A DNA stretch of 17,927 nucleotides. Source: Gammaproteobacteria bacterium (GTDB lineage: Bacteria > Pseudomonadota > Gammaproteobacteria > GRL18). The stretch is from assembly GCA_013139395.1 (NCBI GenBank), contig WTAX01000236.1, positions 1 through 17,927 on the forward strand. Reading direction: 5' to 3'. Of this stretch, positions 1 to 7,662 are shown piece after piece; position 1 is the first letter of the stretch; each line of letters starts with the position of its first letter. The translations under genes were made by a program, and so were the position numbers. The notes under the pieces are model-generated. The model worked only from the letters and a program-made list of their open reading frames with translations, was not told the origin of the DNA and made no database searches.

Positions 1-334
1 TTGGGGTGGCTCCGGGATTTTTACTGGTAGGCTTTGCTTTTTCTTTGAGTTCACCACCCCCTTTTTGATCGGCCTGAGCAAGGAAATCAGGATCTTCAGG
101 CGCTTTTTCTGCTTCTGTTTTGACTAATACTATATCGAGTGTCTGGTTGGTTTGGGGTTTTTTAGATGAAGGGATGCCAAATGAAATGCCAAAAATAATC
201 GTACCATGCAGCAACACAGTGATAAAAAAAGCGGTGATCAGGTGCTCATTGCTGTGCAGTGCAGAATGAGATACCTTGTTTTTATGAGATAGCGCTTTTT
301 TTTCTGAAGTTTTTTTATTGGGTTTTATTGCCAT
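1..334 (-). CDS. tonB: TonB-family energy transducer, N-terminal part (cut by window edge)
   Basis: Partial gene: the reading frame is open from an ATG at 332-334 to the left edge, giving 111 codons without the C-terminal receptor-contacting domain. Seen: a basic, Lys-rich cytoplasmic start (residues 1-31), one membrane segment at about 32-54 with T39 and H43 in the spacing of the Ser/His pair of the TonB transmembrane helix, then a Pro/Lys/Glu-rich periplasmic stretch containing DFLAQADQKGGGE, a motif typical of TonB homologues near gshB in gammaproteobacteria. Known: TonB passes ExbB/ExbD proton-motive energy to outer-membrane transporters; P. aeruginosa TonB3, encoded beside gshB and pilG, is needed for twitching. 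The position here suggests a TonB3 orthologue (inference). It starts 29 bp after the upstream membrane gene, so it is probably the last or a late gene of that operon. No strong Shine-Dalgarno is visible. Confidence 0.82.
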   Translation of the reverse strand, partial: MAIKPNKKTSEKKALSHKNKVSHSALHSNEHLITAFFITVLLHGTIIFGISFGIPSSKKPQTNQTLDIVLVKTEAEKAPEDPDFLAQADQKGGGELKEKAKPTSKNPGATP

Positions 335-363
335 AGAGCGTCATTATCTATTGTTGGTTACGG

Positions 364-894
364 CTATCGTTGCTGAATCTGGTTTATTAAAAGCTGAGTG
401 ATTATACCGCTAACAATACCAAGTATCACGGCAAAAGTAATGAAAATGGGTAATAGTTTGAATAATCCAGGGTGTGGAATGAAAAAATACCATGCCACCA
501 GAAATTGTCCGCTCATATGAGTGATCGATGCGCTGACGGCATAACCGATGGCGCTGGGCTGATACTTATGCAAAAAAGATTGACGAAAAGGGTATTGTAA
601 TAAAAAAAGGCTGCTCAAACTTAATAAGGCACCACTAAGACTCAATAAAAAGGTGGGCGATAAAAATGTACCTAATACCAAACTACTGATAATAACTCGC
701 AGTAAGCTGACCTGCAGGGCAGTTTGCCAACCGTATCTTAAAAAAGTAAATAAGGTAACGACATTGGCAAGTCCGGGTTTTACTCCAGGTAATGGACTGG
801 GAAAAGCTGCTTCAATGATATGAATGGTAATCGCCAAAGCGGCTAATAAAGCCACCCGGTGATCCTGATGATTTGTAGTGAAATGAAGTTTCAT
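364..894 (-). CDS. Gx transporter family / Hpre_diP_synt_I membrane protein
   Basis: A 176-residue, very hydrophobic protein with about five membrane segments. The family signature is clear near the N-terminus: E28 followed by PSPLPGVKPGLANVV (about residues 32-46), the conserved loop of Pfam Hpre_diP_synt_I. These proteins are often labelled heptaprenyl diphosphate synthase component I, but their fold and sequence look like small integral-membrane substrate binders, so the enzyme name is probably misleading. The substrate is unknown. The start ATG overlaps the upstream stop as ATGA, with AGGTAG just upstream, indicating translational coupling to the NusG-domain-II gene. Family members commonly occur next to NusG-domain-II and ApbE or Rnf genes, as here. 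Likely role: membrane component of a flavin- or quinone-linked redox or uptake module (inference). Confidence 0.85.
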   Translation of the reverse strand: MKLHFTTNHQDHRVALLAALAITIHIIEAAFPSPLPGVKPGLANVVTLFTFLRYGWQTALQVSLLRVIISSLVLGTFLSPTFLLSLSGALLSLSSLFLLQYPFRQSFLHKYQPSAIGYAVSASITHMSGQFLVAWYFFIPHPGLFKLLPIFITFAVILGIVSGIITQLLINQIQQR

Positions 895-1289
895 TGACTA
901 CCTGCTAGCGCATCATAATCACTGAATGCACCCTTTAAACGAATACTGATACGATTAGGTAAACAAGCTGCAGTATCACCTGAAACGGTGAGCCAGCCAT
1001 GGAATACGCAAAATTGATTACGACAGGATGAATGAATAAAGCGCGCCTTACCCTGTTTAATTTCAATTAAGCTGCTGCCGATTTTACCTTCCACTGTGAT
1101 CACTCTCTCTTCACTCAGAGAATATTCAGTGGGTGGGTTATCTGCGAATTGAACCAATAATGTTTCCGCTTCTCCCTGTTGAGTGCTGTCAAACCAGAAA
1201 GTAGAGTAAAGCCAGACTGTTAGAGCACAGGCTGCAAAGAGGATAATAATATCCGTGGCTTTGAATATGACTTTGCCAATTGTGAGCAA
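891..1289 (-). CDS. NusG domain II-containing membrane-anchored protein
   Basis: 132 residues. One N-terminal membrane segment (about 12-33) is followed by a domain on the outer face. The C-terminal half carries the NusG domain II signature with three Cys: CRNQFC, then FHGWLTVSGD, then ACLPNRISIRL. Despite the name, these single-domain proteins are not transcription factors; the fold was first described as an insert in some NusG proteins, and the molecular function here is unknown. The Cys cluster and the apbE neighbour suggest an extracytoplasmic redox or assembly role (inference). The start is TTG at 1287-1289: it is the only canonical start between an upstream in-frame TAA and the membrane helix, and an AGAGA lies about ten bases upstream. 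It begins only 35 bp from the end of the palindromic element at 1325-1507. Its stop overlaps the next gene by four bases. Confidence 0.85.
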   Translation of the reverse strand: MLTIGKVIFKATDIIILFAACALTVWLYSTFWFDSTQQGEAETLLVQFADNPPTEYSLSEERVITVEGKIGSSLIEIKQGKARFIHSSCRNQFCVFHGWLTVSGDTAACLPNRISIRLKGAFSDYDALAGSQ

Positions 1290-1324
1290 TATTTTTGTCT
1301 CTAAGGTGTGGTTGGGTGTTTAGC

Positions 1325-1507
1325 TAAAATAAATGTAACTATTTACTGTATATTTCTTAATTACAAGTGTTAAGCTTATGGTCACTTATTTTTCTAACTT
1401 TGACTTTCTGTTACGAGATGTCGCTACGCTCAGACAATCAAAGTCAGAAAAATAAGCAACCACAGGCTTTTTGTAAACAGGTATGGTAAATAGTTACATT
1501 TATTTTA
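1325..1507. repeat. 183-bp palindromic (MITE-like) element with perfect 22-bp terminal inverted repeats
   Basis: The outer arms 1325-1346 and 1486-1507 are exact reverse complements (22/22). The inner arms 1385-1403 and 1438-1456 match 18/19 (CTTATTTTTCTAACTTTGA on the left). Between outer and inner arms the pairing is partial and of unequal length. The centre (about 1404-1437) holds a GC-richer loop including TCGCTACG. There is no ORF inside. The architecture fits a non-autonomous miniature inverted-repeat element or another intergenic palindromic repeat. The right arm runs into apbE and supplies its last codon and stop. As RNA, either strand could fold into a long hairpin between apbE and the NusG-domain-II gene. 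I do not recognise the family. Confidence 0.85.
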
Positions 1508-2573
1508 TGATAATCGGTTTTATATCGGTAAATAATTCAATACGCTCAGCCATGGCTGGTGACAGGTAAATTTTATTATCATCAGACATTAGCATAACAT
1601 ATTGAATCCCCATTTTTTGTGCAATTTCAGGCCATAGTTCAGGTCCCGCAATAAATAGTGCGGTTGATGCCGCATCAGCCAGAGCTGCATCATTTGATAA
1701 TACAGTGATCGACTGGGTGCCTCTCGCCGGATAGCCGCTTCGAGGATCAATAATATGGTGATAATGTTTACCTTCAAATTCAAAAAAACGTTCGTAATTT
1801 CCGGAGGTGAATAATGCTTCATTATTATTCAGACTGATGGCTGCAATGATCGATTTTGCTGATGGATCCTGAGCATTAGCCGGATTTTTTATACCAATAC
1901 GCCAGGCTTTGCCATTCTTTGAGCCTATGACTTTGAGATCACCTCCCGCATTAATTAAGGCATTGTTGATATTATGCTCTTTAAGAATATGTATCATTTG
2001 TTCAATTGCCGCGCCTTTGGCAAAAGCACCAAAATCAAGTACAACAGATGAGTTGTCACTTTTGATTTGGGATTTATCAATGACAATATCCTGCATTTGA
2101 GGGTTTTGTTGTATTAATGTCTGGATTTTTTCTGCGTCAGGCAAGTTGAATTGATACTGTTCATCTTCAAGTTGATCAAATTGCCAGAGTTTGATTAATT
2201 GTCCGATTGCAGGATTAAACAAACCGTTACTTTGTTCTGATAATTGCTTACTGTCTTGAATAAGCTTAATGATTGATGACGTGCTGGAAAAAAAATCAGT
2301 ATTAGAAAAATTCTTATTTGCCTGCCCCAGTGCACCATTTTGCCATGGGTGCCATTGACTATGCAGCTGGTCAAATTCAGTGCTGATAATATTGATCGCC
2401 TGCTTTGCCTGCTCAGGTTCATTACTCAGGACGCTAATATCAATCAGTGTACCAAAGCTGAATAATTGCTGCTGATAAAGCTCGTTATTATCCTTATCAG
2501 GCTGACAGGCTGTTATTAATAAAACAAAAAAAATCGATAAAATGACTGTTATGCTAATTTTCAAGGCTGACAC
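1500..2573 (-). CDS. apbE: FAD:protein FMN transferase lipoprotein (ApbE)
   Basis: ApbE cleaves FAD and attaches FMN to Thr/Ser of target flavoproteins (Rnf/Nqr subunits and other extracytoplasmic redox proteins), outside the cytoplasmic membrane. Numbering from the GTG at 2571-2573 (about 357 residues): lipoprotein signal with lipobox LITAC (Cys23, followed by Gln, so not an obvious inner-membrane retention signal); DFGAFAKGAAIE; NAGGD ending at D212; HHIIDPRSGYP with D276; and ALADAAST with D300, the Mg/FAD-site motifs. The frame also opens at a TTG at 2589-2591 (363 residues) and another TTG at 2562-2564. I prefer GTG because GGGAAAG precedes it and the signal peptide length is normal. Every choice overlaps gshB, so translation is probably coupled. 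The terminal Lys codon and TAA lie within the palindrome at 1325-1507. No obvious FMN-binding target protein is encoded in this window. Confidence 0.94.
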   Translation of the reverse strand: MSALKISITVILSIFFVLLITACQPDKDNNELYQQQLFSFGTLIDISVLSNEPEQAKQAINIISTEFDQLHSQWHPWQNGALGQANKNFSNTDFFSSTSSIIKLIQDSKQLSEQSNGLFNPAIGQLIKLWQFDQLEDEQYQFNLPDAEKIQTLIQQNPQMQDIVIDKSQIKSDNSSVVLDFGAFAKGAAIEQMIHILKEHNINNALINAGGDLKVIGSKNGKAWRIGIKNPANAQDPSAKSIIAAISLNNNEALFTSGNYERFFEFEGKHYHHIIDPRSGYPARGTQSITVLSNDAALADAASTALFIAGPELWPEIAQKMGIQYVMLMSDDNKIYLSPAMAERIELFTDIKPIIIK

Positions 2574-3576
2574 CAGCTGCTTTCCCGGCAATTTTTTCTT
2601 CGATGACAGCCATTAATAAAGCACTGATATTTAATCCATAAAGTGAATCTAATTCTCTGATACAGGTCGGGCTGGTGACATTGATTTCGGTAATGTAGTC
2701 ACCAATAACATCCATACCGACAAAAATTAAACCCATTTCTTTTAATCGGGGAGCCACTTGTTCGCATAGCCAGTAATCACGTTCACTGAGAGGAATCCCC
2801 TTACCAGTACCACCTGCGGCCAGATTACCACGTGTTTCACCTTTTGGTGGAATACGAGCTAAAGCATAATCAACGGGTGTGCCGTTGATAATAAGAATAC
2901 GCTTGTCACCCTGAGAAATCTCAGGGATAAAGCGTTGTGCCATGATATATTGACTAGCGTGATCTGTCATGGTTTCCAGAATCACATTGAGATTGGGATC
3001 ATTTTCTTTAATTCTGAAGATAGAATGCCCACCCATACCGCCCAAAGGCTTGACAATAATATCCTTGTGTTGAGTTAAGAATTGTTTAAATTGTTCTTTA
3101 TTTCGACTGACTAAAGTGGGTACAGTGCAATCAGGGAATTGATGAGTAAATAATTTTTCATTGGCATCACGCAATGATTTGGGGTTGTTAACCACTAATG
3201 TACCAGACTTTGCAGCCATTTCGAGAATATAGGTGGCATATATATACTCCATATCAAAAGGAGGATCTTTGCGCATTAAAATAGTGTCCAGTTCAGACAG
3301 CTCGATGACTGACGGCATAACATCAGCTGTTTCCTCAGCATTTTCATCTGGCGCTGTACTGGCGATAAACTGATACCACTTGTTTTTATCATCATCTACC
3401 CGTAATCGTTGCGTAAATGCCCTGGCCTGATTGTTTTCAATAAATAAATCAGACATTTCCATATAGTAGATTTCATAGCCCCTGCGTTGGGCTTCCAGTA
3501 ACATAGCAAAGCTGCTGTCTTTTTTTATATTGATGGACTGGATTGAATCCATCACGATACCAAGTTTTATGGTCAT
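2554..3576 (-). CDS. gshB: Glutathione synthetase (GshB)
   Basis: Catalyses ATP-dependent ligation of gamma-glutamylcysteine and glycine, the second step of glutathione synthesis, in the cytosol. 340 residues, slightly longer than the usual ~315 because of an acidic insertion around residues 80-95 (the EENAEETADV type of segment). N-terminal LGIVMDSIQSINIKKDSS and LEAQRRGYEIYYMEM are almost the E. coli sequence. The ATP-grasp elements are intact: VKPLGGMGGHS with K176; GDKRILIINGTPVDYALARI; GETRGNLAAGGTGKG; and INVTSPTCIRE (298-308, N299), the metal-binding end. The start ATG at 3574-3576 has AAGAGA upstream. A TATAAT lies about 35 bp upstream on the same strand. It is the first gene of the minus-strand operon. 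In E. coli gshB follows rsmE directly; here the whole Pil-Chp cluster lies between them. Confidence 0.98.
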   Translation of the reverse strand: MTIKLGIVMDSIQSINIKKDSSFAMLLEAQRRGYEIYYMEMSDLFIENNQARAFTQRLRVDDDKNKWYQFIASTAPDENAEETADVMPSVIELSELDTILMRKDPPFDMEYIYATYILEMAAKSGTLVVNNPKSLRDANEKLFTHQFPDCTVPTLVSRNKEQFKQFLTQHKDIIVKPLGGMGGHSIFRIKENDPNLNVILETMTDHASQYIMAQRFIPEISQGDKRILIINGTPVDYALARIPPKGETRGNLAAGGTGKGIPLSERDYWLCEQVAPRLKEMGLIFVGMDVIGDYITEINVTSPTCIRELDSLYGLNISALLMAVIEEKIAGKAAGVSLEN

Positions 3577-3610
3577 AATTTTCTCTTATATAGAACGTTT
3601 GGATTATTTT

Positions 3611-3616
3611 ATTATA
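3611..3616 (-). promoter_or_regulatory. Candidate -10 element for gshB operon
   Basis: On the minus strand this hexamer reads TATAAT, a consensus -10, preceded by CGC. It would start transcription about 30 bases before the gshB ATG. The -35 region at 17 bp spacing is only AT-rich and not a good match, so the call rests mainly on the hexamer and its position. Confidence 0.4.
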
Positions 3617-3891
3617 GCGGGTAACTTCATAAAAAATAAATTTTTTCTGGCTTTATATTGAACATGTTGTAATAAAATTAGAATTGCAGATAAAAAATGT
3701 GGTGACTATTCAGCGTATTATTAAAATAACTAACCATGGGCTTAACCAGCGTTATTTAGGAATACTCGCTCTAAGTTACAAAAGTGTTCTATTAAATGCT
3801 AATAAAGCGTAACCAGGGTATCTGTTTAGCTAATTTGTAGTGGTTCTATTTATCTAAAATGTCAATAAAAATCGGCATATTTTTTTTGTTT

Positions 3892-3897
3892 TATAAT
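3892..3897 (+). promoter_or_regulatory. Candidate -10 element for the pilG operon
   Basis: Exact TATAAT preceded by a T-rich run (3879-3891). No convincing -35 lies 16-18 bp upstream. If used, the leader of the pilG transcript would be about 115 bases long and would begin with the imperfect inverted repeat at 3902-3939. Confidence 0.35.
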
Positions 3898-3901
3898 GTG
3901 T

Positions 3902-3939
3902 TACCAGTTTTAGTAAAAGAATTATTAAAAACTATGGTA
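3902..3939 (+). repeat. Imperfect inverted repeat in the pilG leader
   Basis: TACCAGTTTTAGTAA on the left can pair with TTATTAAAAACTATGGTA on the right if small bulges are allowed. It lies just after the TATAAT at 3892-3897, so it could be an operator-like site or a 5' leader hairpin. It is AT-rich and imperfect, so chance is possible. Confidence 0.3.
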
Positions 3940-4016
3940 TGTGTTCCCAAGTTGTGCTAAAAATAGGGTTTGTTGATCCTGTAAATATTTCAATTATAAT
4001 TTTTTTTGGGGGCTAA

Positions 4017-4406
4017 GTGGGAACTTCTGATACAACTGTTTTAGATGGCTTGAAAGTGATGGTCATTGATGACAGCAAAACAATTCGTCGTACAGCCGAA
4101 ACGTTATTAAAAAAATCGGGTTGTGAAGTGTTTACTGCAACAGATGGTTTTGAAGCATTATCAAAAATATTGGAACATCGCCCGAGTATTATCTTTGTTG
4201 ATATTATGATGCCCAGGTTAGATGGATACCAAACCTGTGCACTCATTAAAAACAACAAAATGTTTAAAAACATCCCCGTTATCATGTTATCCAGTAAAGA
4301 TGGTTTATTTGACCGTGCTCGCGGTAGAATTGTAGGGTCTGAGCAATATTTAACTAAGCCATTTACTAAAGATGAATTACTGGGAGCTATTACTCAATAT
4401 GTTTAA
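4017..4406 (+). CDS. pilG: Twitching motility response regulator PilG
   Basis: Single-domain CheY-like receiver, 129 residues, with no output domain. Receiver residues are all present: acidic pair D18/D19 (VMVIDDSKTIRR), phospho-acceptor D62 (IIFVDIMMPRLDGYQ), S92 (IMLSSKDG) and K114 (YLTKPF). TCALIKNN and the GRIVGS-QYLTKPF segment are hallmarks of PilG rather than of flagellar CheY. Known: in P. aeruginosa PilG is phosphorylated by ChpA, promotes pilus extension and stimulates adenylate cyclase CyaB. The start is GTG at 4017, chosen because GGGGG (4008-4012) stands four bases upstream and homology begins soon after; no ATG is available upstream in frame. It is the first gene of the Pil-Chp cluster and diverges from gshB, the same arrangement as in Pseudomonas. 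Confidence 0.97.
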   Translation: MGTSDTTVLDGLKVMVIDDSKTIRRTAETLLKKSGCEVFTATDGFEALSKILEHRPSIIFVDIMMPRLDGYQTCALIKNNKMFKNIPVIMLSSKDGLFDRARGRIVGSEQYLTKPFTKDELLGAITQYV

Positions 4407-4488
4407 CAAAAGATTGAATAAATCAGAACTATTCCATTCTGTTAAATAAATAACTTATTACTAATTGCTATAAAGAGAGATTTTTAAC

Positions 4489-4854
4489 ATGGCACATATT
4501 CTTGTTGTGGATGATTCACCTACAGAGACACATATTATTTCCATCACATTAGAAAAACAAGGGCATACAATATCAGTTGCTGTTGACGGCAAAGACGGTG
4601 TAGAAAAAGCAACAAAGCTTATGCCGGATTTGATCCTTATGGATGTTGTTATGCCGGAACTTAATGGCTTTCAAGCGACACGACAGCTGAACAAACAAGA
4701 TGCTACTGCAAATATTCCTATCATCATGGTGACTACAAAAGATCAAAAGACGGATAAAATGTGGGCAGAAAGACAAGGAGCCAAGGGGTATATAACAAAA
4801 CCTTTCGTGGCAGATGAGTTGATTCAAGAAGTAAATCGCCTGTTATTGGCTTAA
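4489..4854 (+). CDS. pilH: Twitching motility response regulator PilH
   Basis: Second stand-alone receiver, 121 residues. D8/D9 (ILVVDDSPTE), phospho-acceptor D52 (LILMDVVMPELNGFQATRQL), T82 (IMVTTKDQ) and K104 (GYITKPF) are intact. The SPTE and LNGFQATRQL strings and the TTKDQ-TDK-W---QGA pattern are specific to PilH. Known: PilH is the partner regulator of PilG and opposes or balances it (pilus retraction, phosphate sink). It lies 82 bp after pilG; AGAGAG precedes the ATG by about ten bases. The 82-bp gap shows no clear terminator, so co-transcription is likely. Confidence 0.96.
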   Translation: MAHILVVDDSPTETHIISITLEKQGHTISVAVDGKDGVEKATKLMPDLILMDVVMPELNGFQATRQLNKQDATANIPIIMVTTKDQKTDKMWAERQGAKGYITKPFVADELIQEVNRLLLA

Positions 4855-4858
4855 TAAA

Positions 4859-5407
4859 ATGAGTCGAGAACTACAAAGTCCACAACAAATTATCCATCTG
4901 CTGCAGCAGATGGAAGAATACAGTCAAAACAACGCTGCACCACTACCTTTAGAAGAAGATATGAAGAATCTTTGGTCTGGTATCGGCTTTCGTATTGGTG
5001 ATTATAACTTTGTTGTTCCTATGGAATTTGTTCGGGAAATTATGAAATATCCTGCAGTCTCACAAGTTCCCGGAAGTAAAGAATGGGTTCGTGGAATCGC
5101 TAATATTCGTGGAAATTTATTACCAATTTTTGATTTGCAAGGTTTCCTTGGTGAGTTATTAACCCCGATAAAACGAGAAACACGTGTTTTATCTATTGCC
5201 AGAGAACAATTAAGTGCAGGTCTGATTGTGGATGAAATCTATGGTATGAAATACTTTGACCAAACTAATTTTGACCCCAAAATAGGCCATAATGCAAAAT
5301 GGCAGAACTATTATCGCGGCGGCTACAAATTGGATGGTGAAAACTGGGTTATCTTTAATATGCAACAGCTTATTGAGAGTAAGGATTTTCTTAATGTTGC
5401 AAATTAA
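4859..5407 (+). CDS. pilI: CheW-like adaptor PilI
   Basis: 182 residues. After a Gln-rich N-terminal extension of about 35 residues, a single CheW domain spans about 36-180: IGDYNFVVPMEFVREIMKYP, VPGSKEWVRGIANIRGNLLPIFDLQGFLG, and a late GGYKLDGENWVIFNMQQLI. The VRGIANIRGNLLPIFDL string is the typical CheW core that docks the receptor tip and the kinase P5 domain. Known: PilI joins PilJ to ChpA. It starts four bases after the pilH stop with little Shine-Dalgarno, so translation is probably coupled to pilH. Two CheW-like genes occur in this locus (also chpC), as in Pseudomonas. Confidence 0.94.
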   Translation: MSRELQSPQQIIHLLQQMEEYSQNNAAPLPLEEDMKNLWSGIGFRIGDYNFVVPMEFVREIMKYPAVSQVPGSKEWVRGIANIRGNLLPIFDLQGFLGELLTPIKRETRVLSIAREQLSAGLIVDEIYGMKYFDQTNFDPKIGHNAKWQNYYRGGYKLDGENWVIFNMQQLIESKDFLNVAN

Positions 5408-5525
5408 TCGGGATGATTTAAACGTAAAAAAAATAATTTGAAGTGTTTATCAAATACAATAAATTTAGAATTAAAAATAATACAGAAATCTCTGCAAGTG
5501 ATGATTTTTTAGGAGCGGATTAAAA

Positions 5526-7559
5526 ATGCAAAGTGAAACTACAAATAGAAAGAGCGTCTATTTGCCCTTTACACTCTTGGTAGTCTTCGTGGTAGCCATG
5601 GTTATTATCTATTGGTTAGCTTTTACCAAGGAAAACCGTGACACTCAATACTTGTCTCTTGTTGTTGAACAGAGGGTTTTATCGCAGGGTCTGGCAAAAG
5701 CGGCAACATTGGCTGCTGCGGGTAATGAAGAAGCGTTTGCAACCCTTGGGAAATACCAGAAAGAGTTTGAACGTAATATGACATTACTATCTGATTTTGA
5801 TGAAAAAACAGGAAAAAGCACCCTGCCGGAAAGTGCAAAAAATGCTTATGACGTTCTGAATAAAAGTTGGAAAGATTATAATAGCCATATTGAAACCATC
5901 TTAAATAGTCAGGAAACCATTCTGATCTTGTCCGATGACATTAAAAGCATTAATGAACAAATGCCTGATATGCTCAATGCATCAAATGAAGTGGCAGAAA
6001 TACTGGTTGATAGTAATGCGCCAACCCGTCAAGTCTATCTGGCTACACAACAATTAATGTTTATTGAACGAATTTCCGGCAATATATCAGTGATGATGTC
6101 TGGTAATACTGATGCCGCACAAAGCGCACAGCGATTTGGTCTGGATACAGCAACCTTTAAACGTGTTTTAGACTCTTTAATTAATGGCAGTAAAATGCTG
6201 GGTGTGGGGCAGGTTGAAGATCCTGATGCAGCAGAACTGCTCGTTGAAATAGCAACACTCTATAATGAGGTTAAAACAAGAGTTGCCGATATTCTGGAAC
6301 GTTCCCCAGAAACATTTGAAATTAATAATAGCGCCCTGTCACTATATAACAACTCAGAAATCATTCTAAAACAAATTGGTGCCTTGAGTGATATGTATCA
6401 GGAATCTGTTGCTGATGATACGACACTTTCATTGACTGGTAATGCACTTGCTGCTGCAACCGTACTGATGTTCTTTTTGATTGGCGGCTTGTTGATTTCT
6501 CAGGAAAAACGAGTGGCTCGTGATACAGAACAACAACGTAATGAAATTGAAGCGCAGAACAATAGAAACGAAGGCGCTATTATGCGTCTGCTTGACGAAA
6601 TGGGTGATCTGGCTGATGGTGATTTGACGGCTCATGCCACTGTAACAGAAGATATTACCGGGGCAATTGCCGACTCTATTAACTACACGATTGACGCACT
6701 GAGAAGCCTGGTCACACAAATTAATGATACCACTGTACAAGTATCATCTGCGGCTCATGAAACACAGGCAACAGCGATGCATCTTGCTGAAGCCAGTGAT
6801 CAGCAGGCAGCACAGATCACTACAGCCAGTACTGCGGTGAACCAGATGGCTTCCTCTATTGAAGAAGTTTCATCTAACGCAAATGATTTGGCAAATGAAG
6901 CTGGTAAATCAGTTGAAATTGCAAACAAAGGCTCCATGGTTGTACAAGATACCATTAGTGGTATGGATACTATTCGCGAACAAATTCAGGAAACATCAAA
7001 ACGAATCAAACGCCTGGGTGAATCATCTCAGGAAATTGGTGATATCGTTGAAATCATTAATGATATCTCAGAACAAACCAATATTCTGGCATTAAACGCC
7101 GCTATTCAGGCCGCTATGGCTGGTGATGCCGGTCGTGGTTTCGCGGTTGTTGCGGATGAGGTTCAGCGATTAGCTGAACGTTCAGGTAATGCAACCAAAC
7201 AGATTGAAGCACTGGTTAAAACCATTCAGGCTGATACAAATGAAGCCGTTATTTCTATGGAACGAAGCACATCTGAAGTGGTTCAAGGGGCACAACTGGC
7301 ACAAAATGCGGGTGGTGCTCTGGAAGAAATTGAACATGTATCATCATCTCTTGCTAAGTTAATTCAGGCAATTTCTGATACCACCAGACAACAGTCTATT
7401 GCGGCTGTGAGTATTTCTGATTCGATGAATGTAGTGCAGGAAATTACTACGCAGACTTCTGCGGGTACTAATGAAACAGCAGCATCTATTGGTAATCTGG
7501 CTGAATTAGCTAATGACTTAAGACAGTCAGTAGCAGGTTTCACCTTACCAAACAGTTGA
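5526..7559 (+). CDS. pilJ: Type IV pilus methyl-accepting chemoreceptor PilJ
   Basis: 677 residues. Order: TM1 (about 11-33); helical periplasmic sensor (34-305) of the PilJ type with two related halves; TM2 (about 306-325); a HAMP-like linker (about 326-390); and a long coiled-coil signalling domain. The hairpin tip is at 516-552: [20 protein letters not shown] followed by [17 protein letters not shown]. This tip binds CheW and kinase; Met531 where most chemoreceptors have Arg is a PilJ trait. Predicted methylation helices flank it, but there is no C-terminal tether pentapeptide for CheR/CheB. Known: PilJ senses pilin or surface contact and controls ChpA. It is 118 bp after pilI, with a good AGGAG (5511-5515) ten bases before the ATG. 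Confidence 0.97.
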   Translation: MQSETTNRKSVYLPFTLLVVFVVAMVIIYWLAFTKENRDTQYLSLVVEQRVLSQGLAKAATLAAAGNEEAFATLGKYQKEFERNMTLLSDFDEKTGKSTLPESAKNAYDVLNKSWKDYNSHIETILNSQETILILSDDIKSINEQMPDMLNASNEVAEILVDSNAPTRQVYLATQQLMFIERISGNISVMMSGNTDAAQSAQRFGLDTATFKRVLDSLINGSKMLGVGQVEDPDAAELLVEIATLYNEVKTRVADILERSPETFEINNSALSLYNNSEIILKQIGALSDMYQESVADDTTLSLTGNALAAATVLMFFLIGGLLISQEKRVARDTEQQRNEIEAQNNRNEGAIMRLLDEMGDLADGDLTAHATVTEDITGAIADSINYTIDALRSLVTQINDTTVQVSSAAHETQATAMHLAEASDQQAAQITTASTAVNQMASSIEEVSSNANDLANEAGKSVEIANKGSMVVQDTISGMDTIREQIQETSKRIKRLGESSQEIGDIVEIINDISEQTNILALNAAIQAAMAGDAGRGFAVVADEVQRLAERSGNATKQIEALVKTIQADTNEAVISMERSTSEVVQGAQLAQNAGGALEEIEHVSSSLAKLIQAISDTTRQQSIAAVSISDSMNVVQEITTQTSAGTNETAASIGNLAELANDLRQSVAGFTLPNS

Positions 7560-7662
7560 TAATAGAAAGACGATTCATACAAGAAGTGACATAAACAAAT
7601 TGAAATCAGTAATACGTTATCAGTTTTAAGAGAAGGTCGGTTTTAGAGGAAGTTCTGAGCTA

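Larger units (their letters stand above)
3577..4016. other. 440-bp AT-rich divergent intergenic region between gshB and pilG
   Basis: No credible gene is seen: only very short frames (for example a 14-codon frame from 3796) without ribosome sites. The region must hold the gshB promoter (TATAAT on the minus strand at 3611-3616) and the promoter of the Pil-Chp cluster (TATAAT on the plus strand at 3892-3897). The middle, about 3690-3840, has no recognised operator and may hold binding sites for regulators I cannot identify. No sigma-54 type GG-N10-GC element stood out. Confidence 0.6.

Noticed and set aside
3796..3840. 14-codon frame in the pilG upstream region as a leader peptide
   Set aside because: No Shine-Dalgarno, upstream of the likely -10 element, and no regulatory codon run.
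4013..4285. 90-codon minus-strand frame opposite pilG
   Set aside because: Overlaps the highly conserved receiver coding sequence; no homology signal and an unconvincing start.
4407..4488. TTAACA/TGTTAA dyad in the pilG-pilH gap as an operator
   Set aside because: Six-base arms about 30 bases apart in AT-rich DNA are expected by chance.
6859..7095. 78-codon + strand frame within pilJ
   Set aside because: Out-of-frame reading of the conserved signalling domain; Lys/Gln/Asn-rich nonsense composition.
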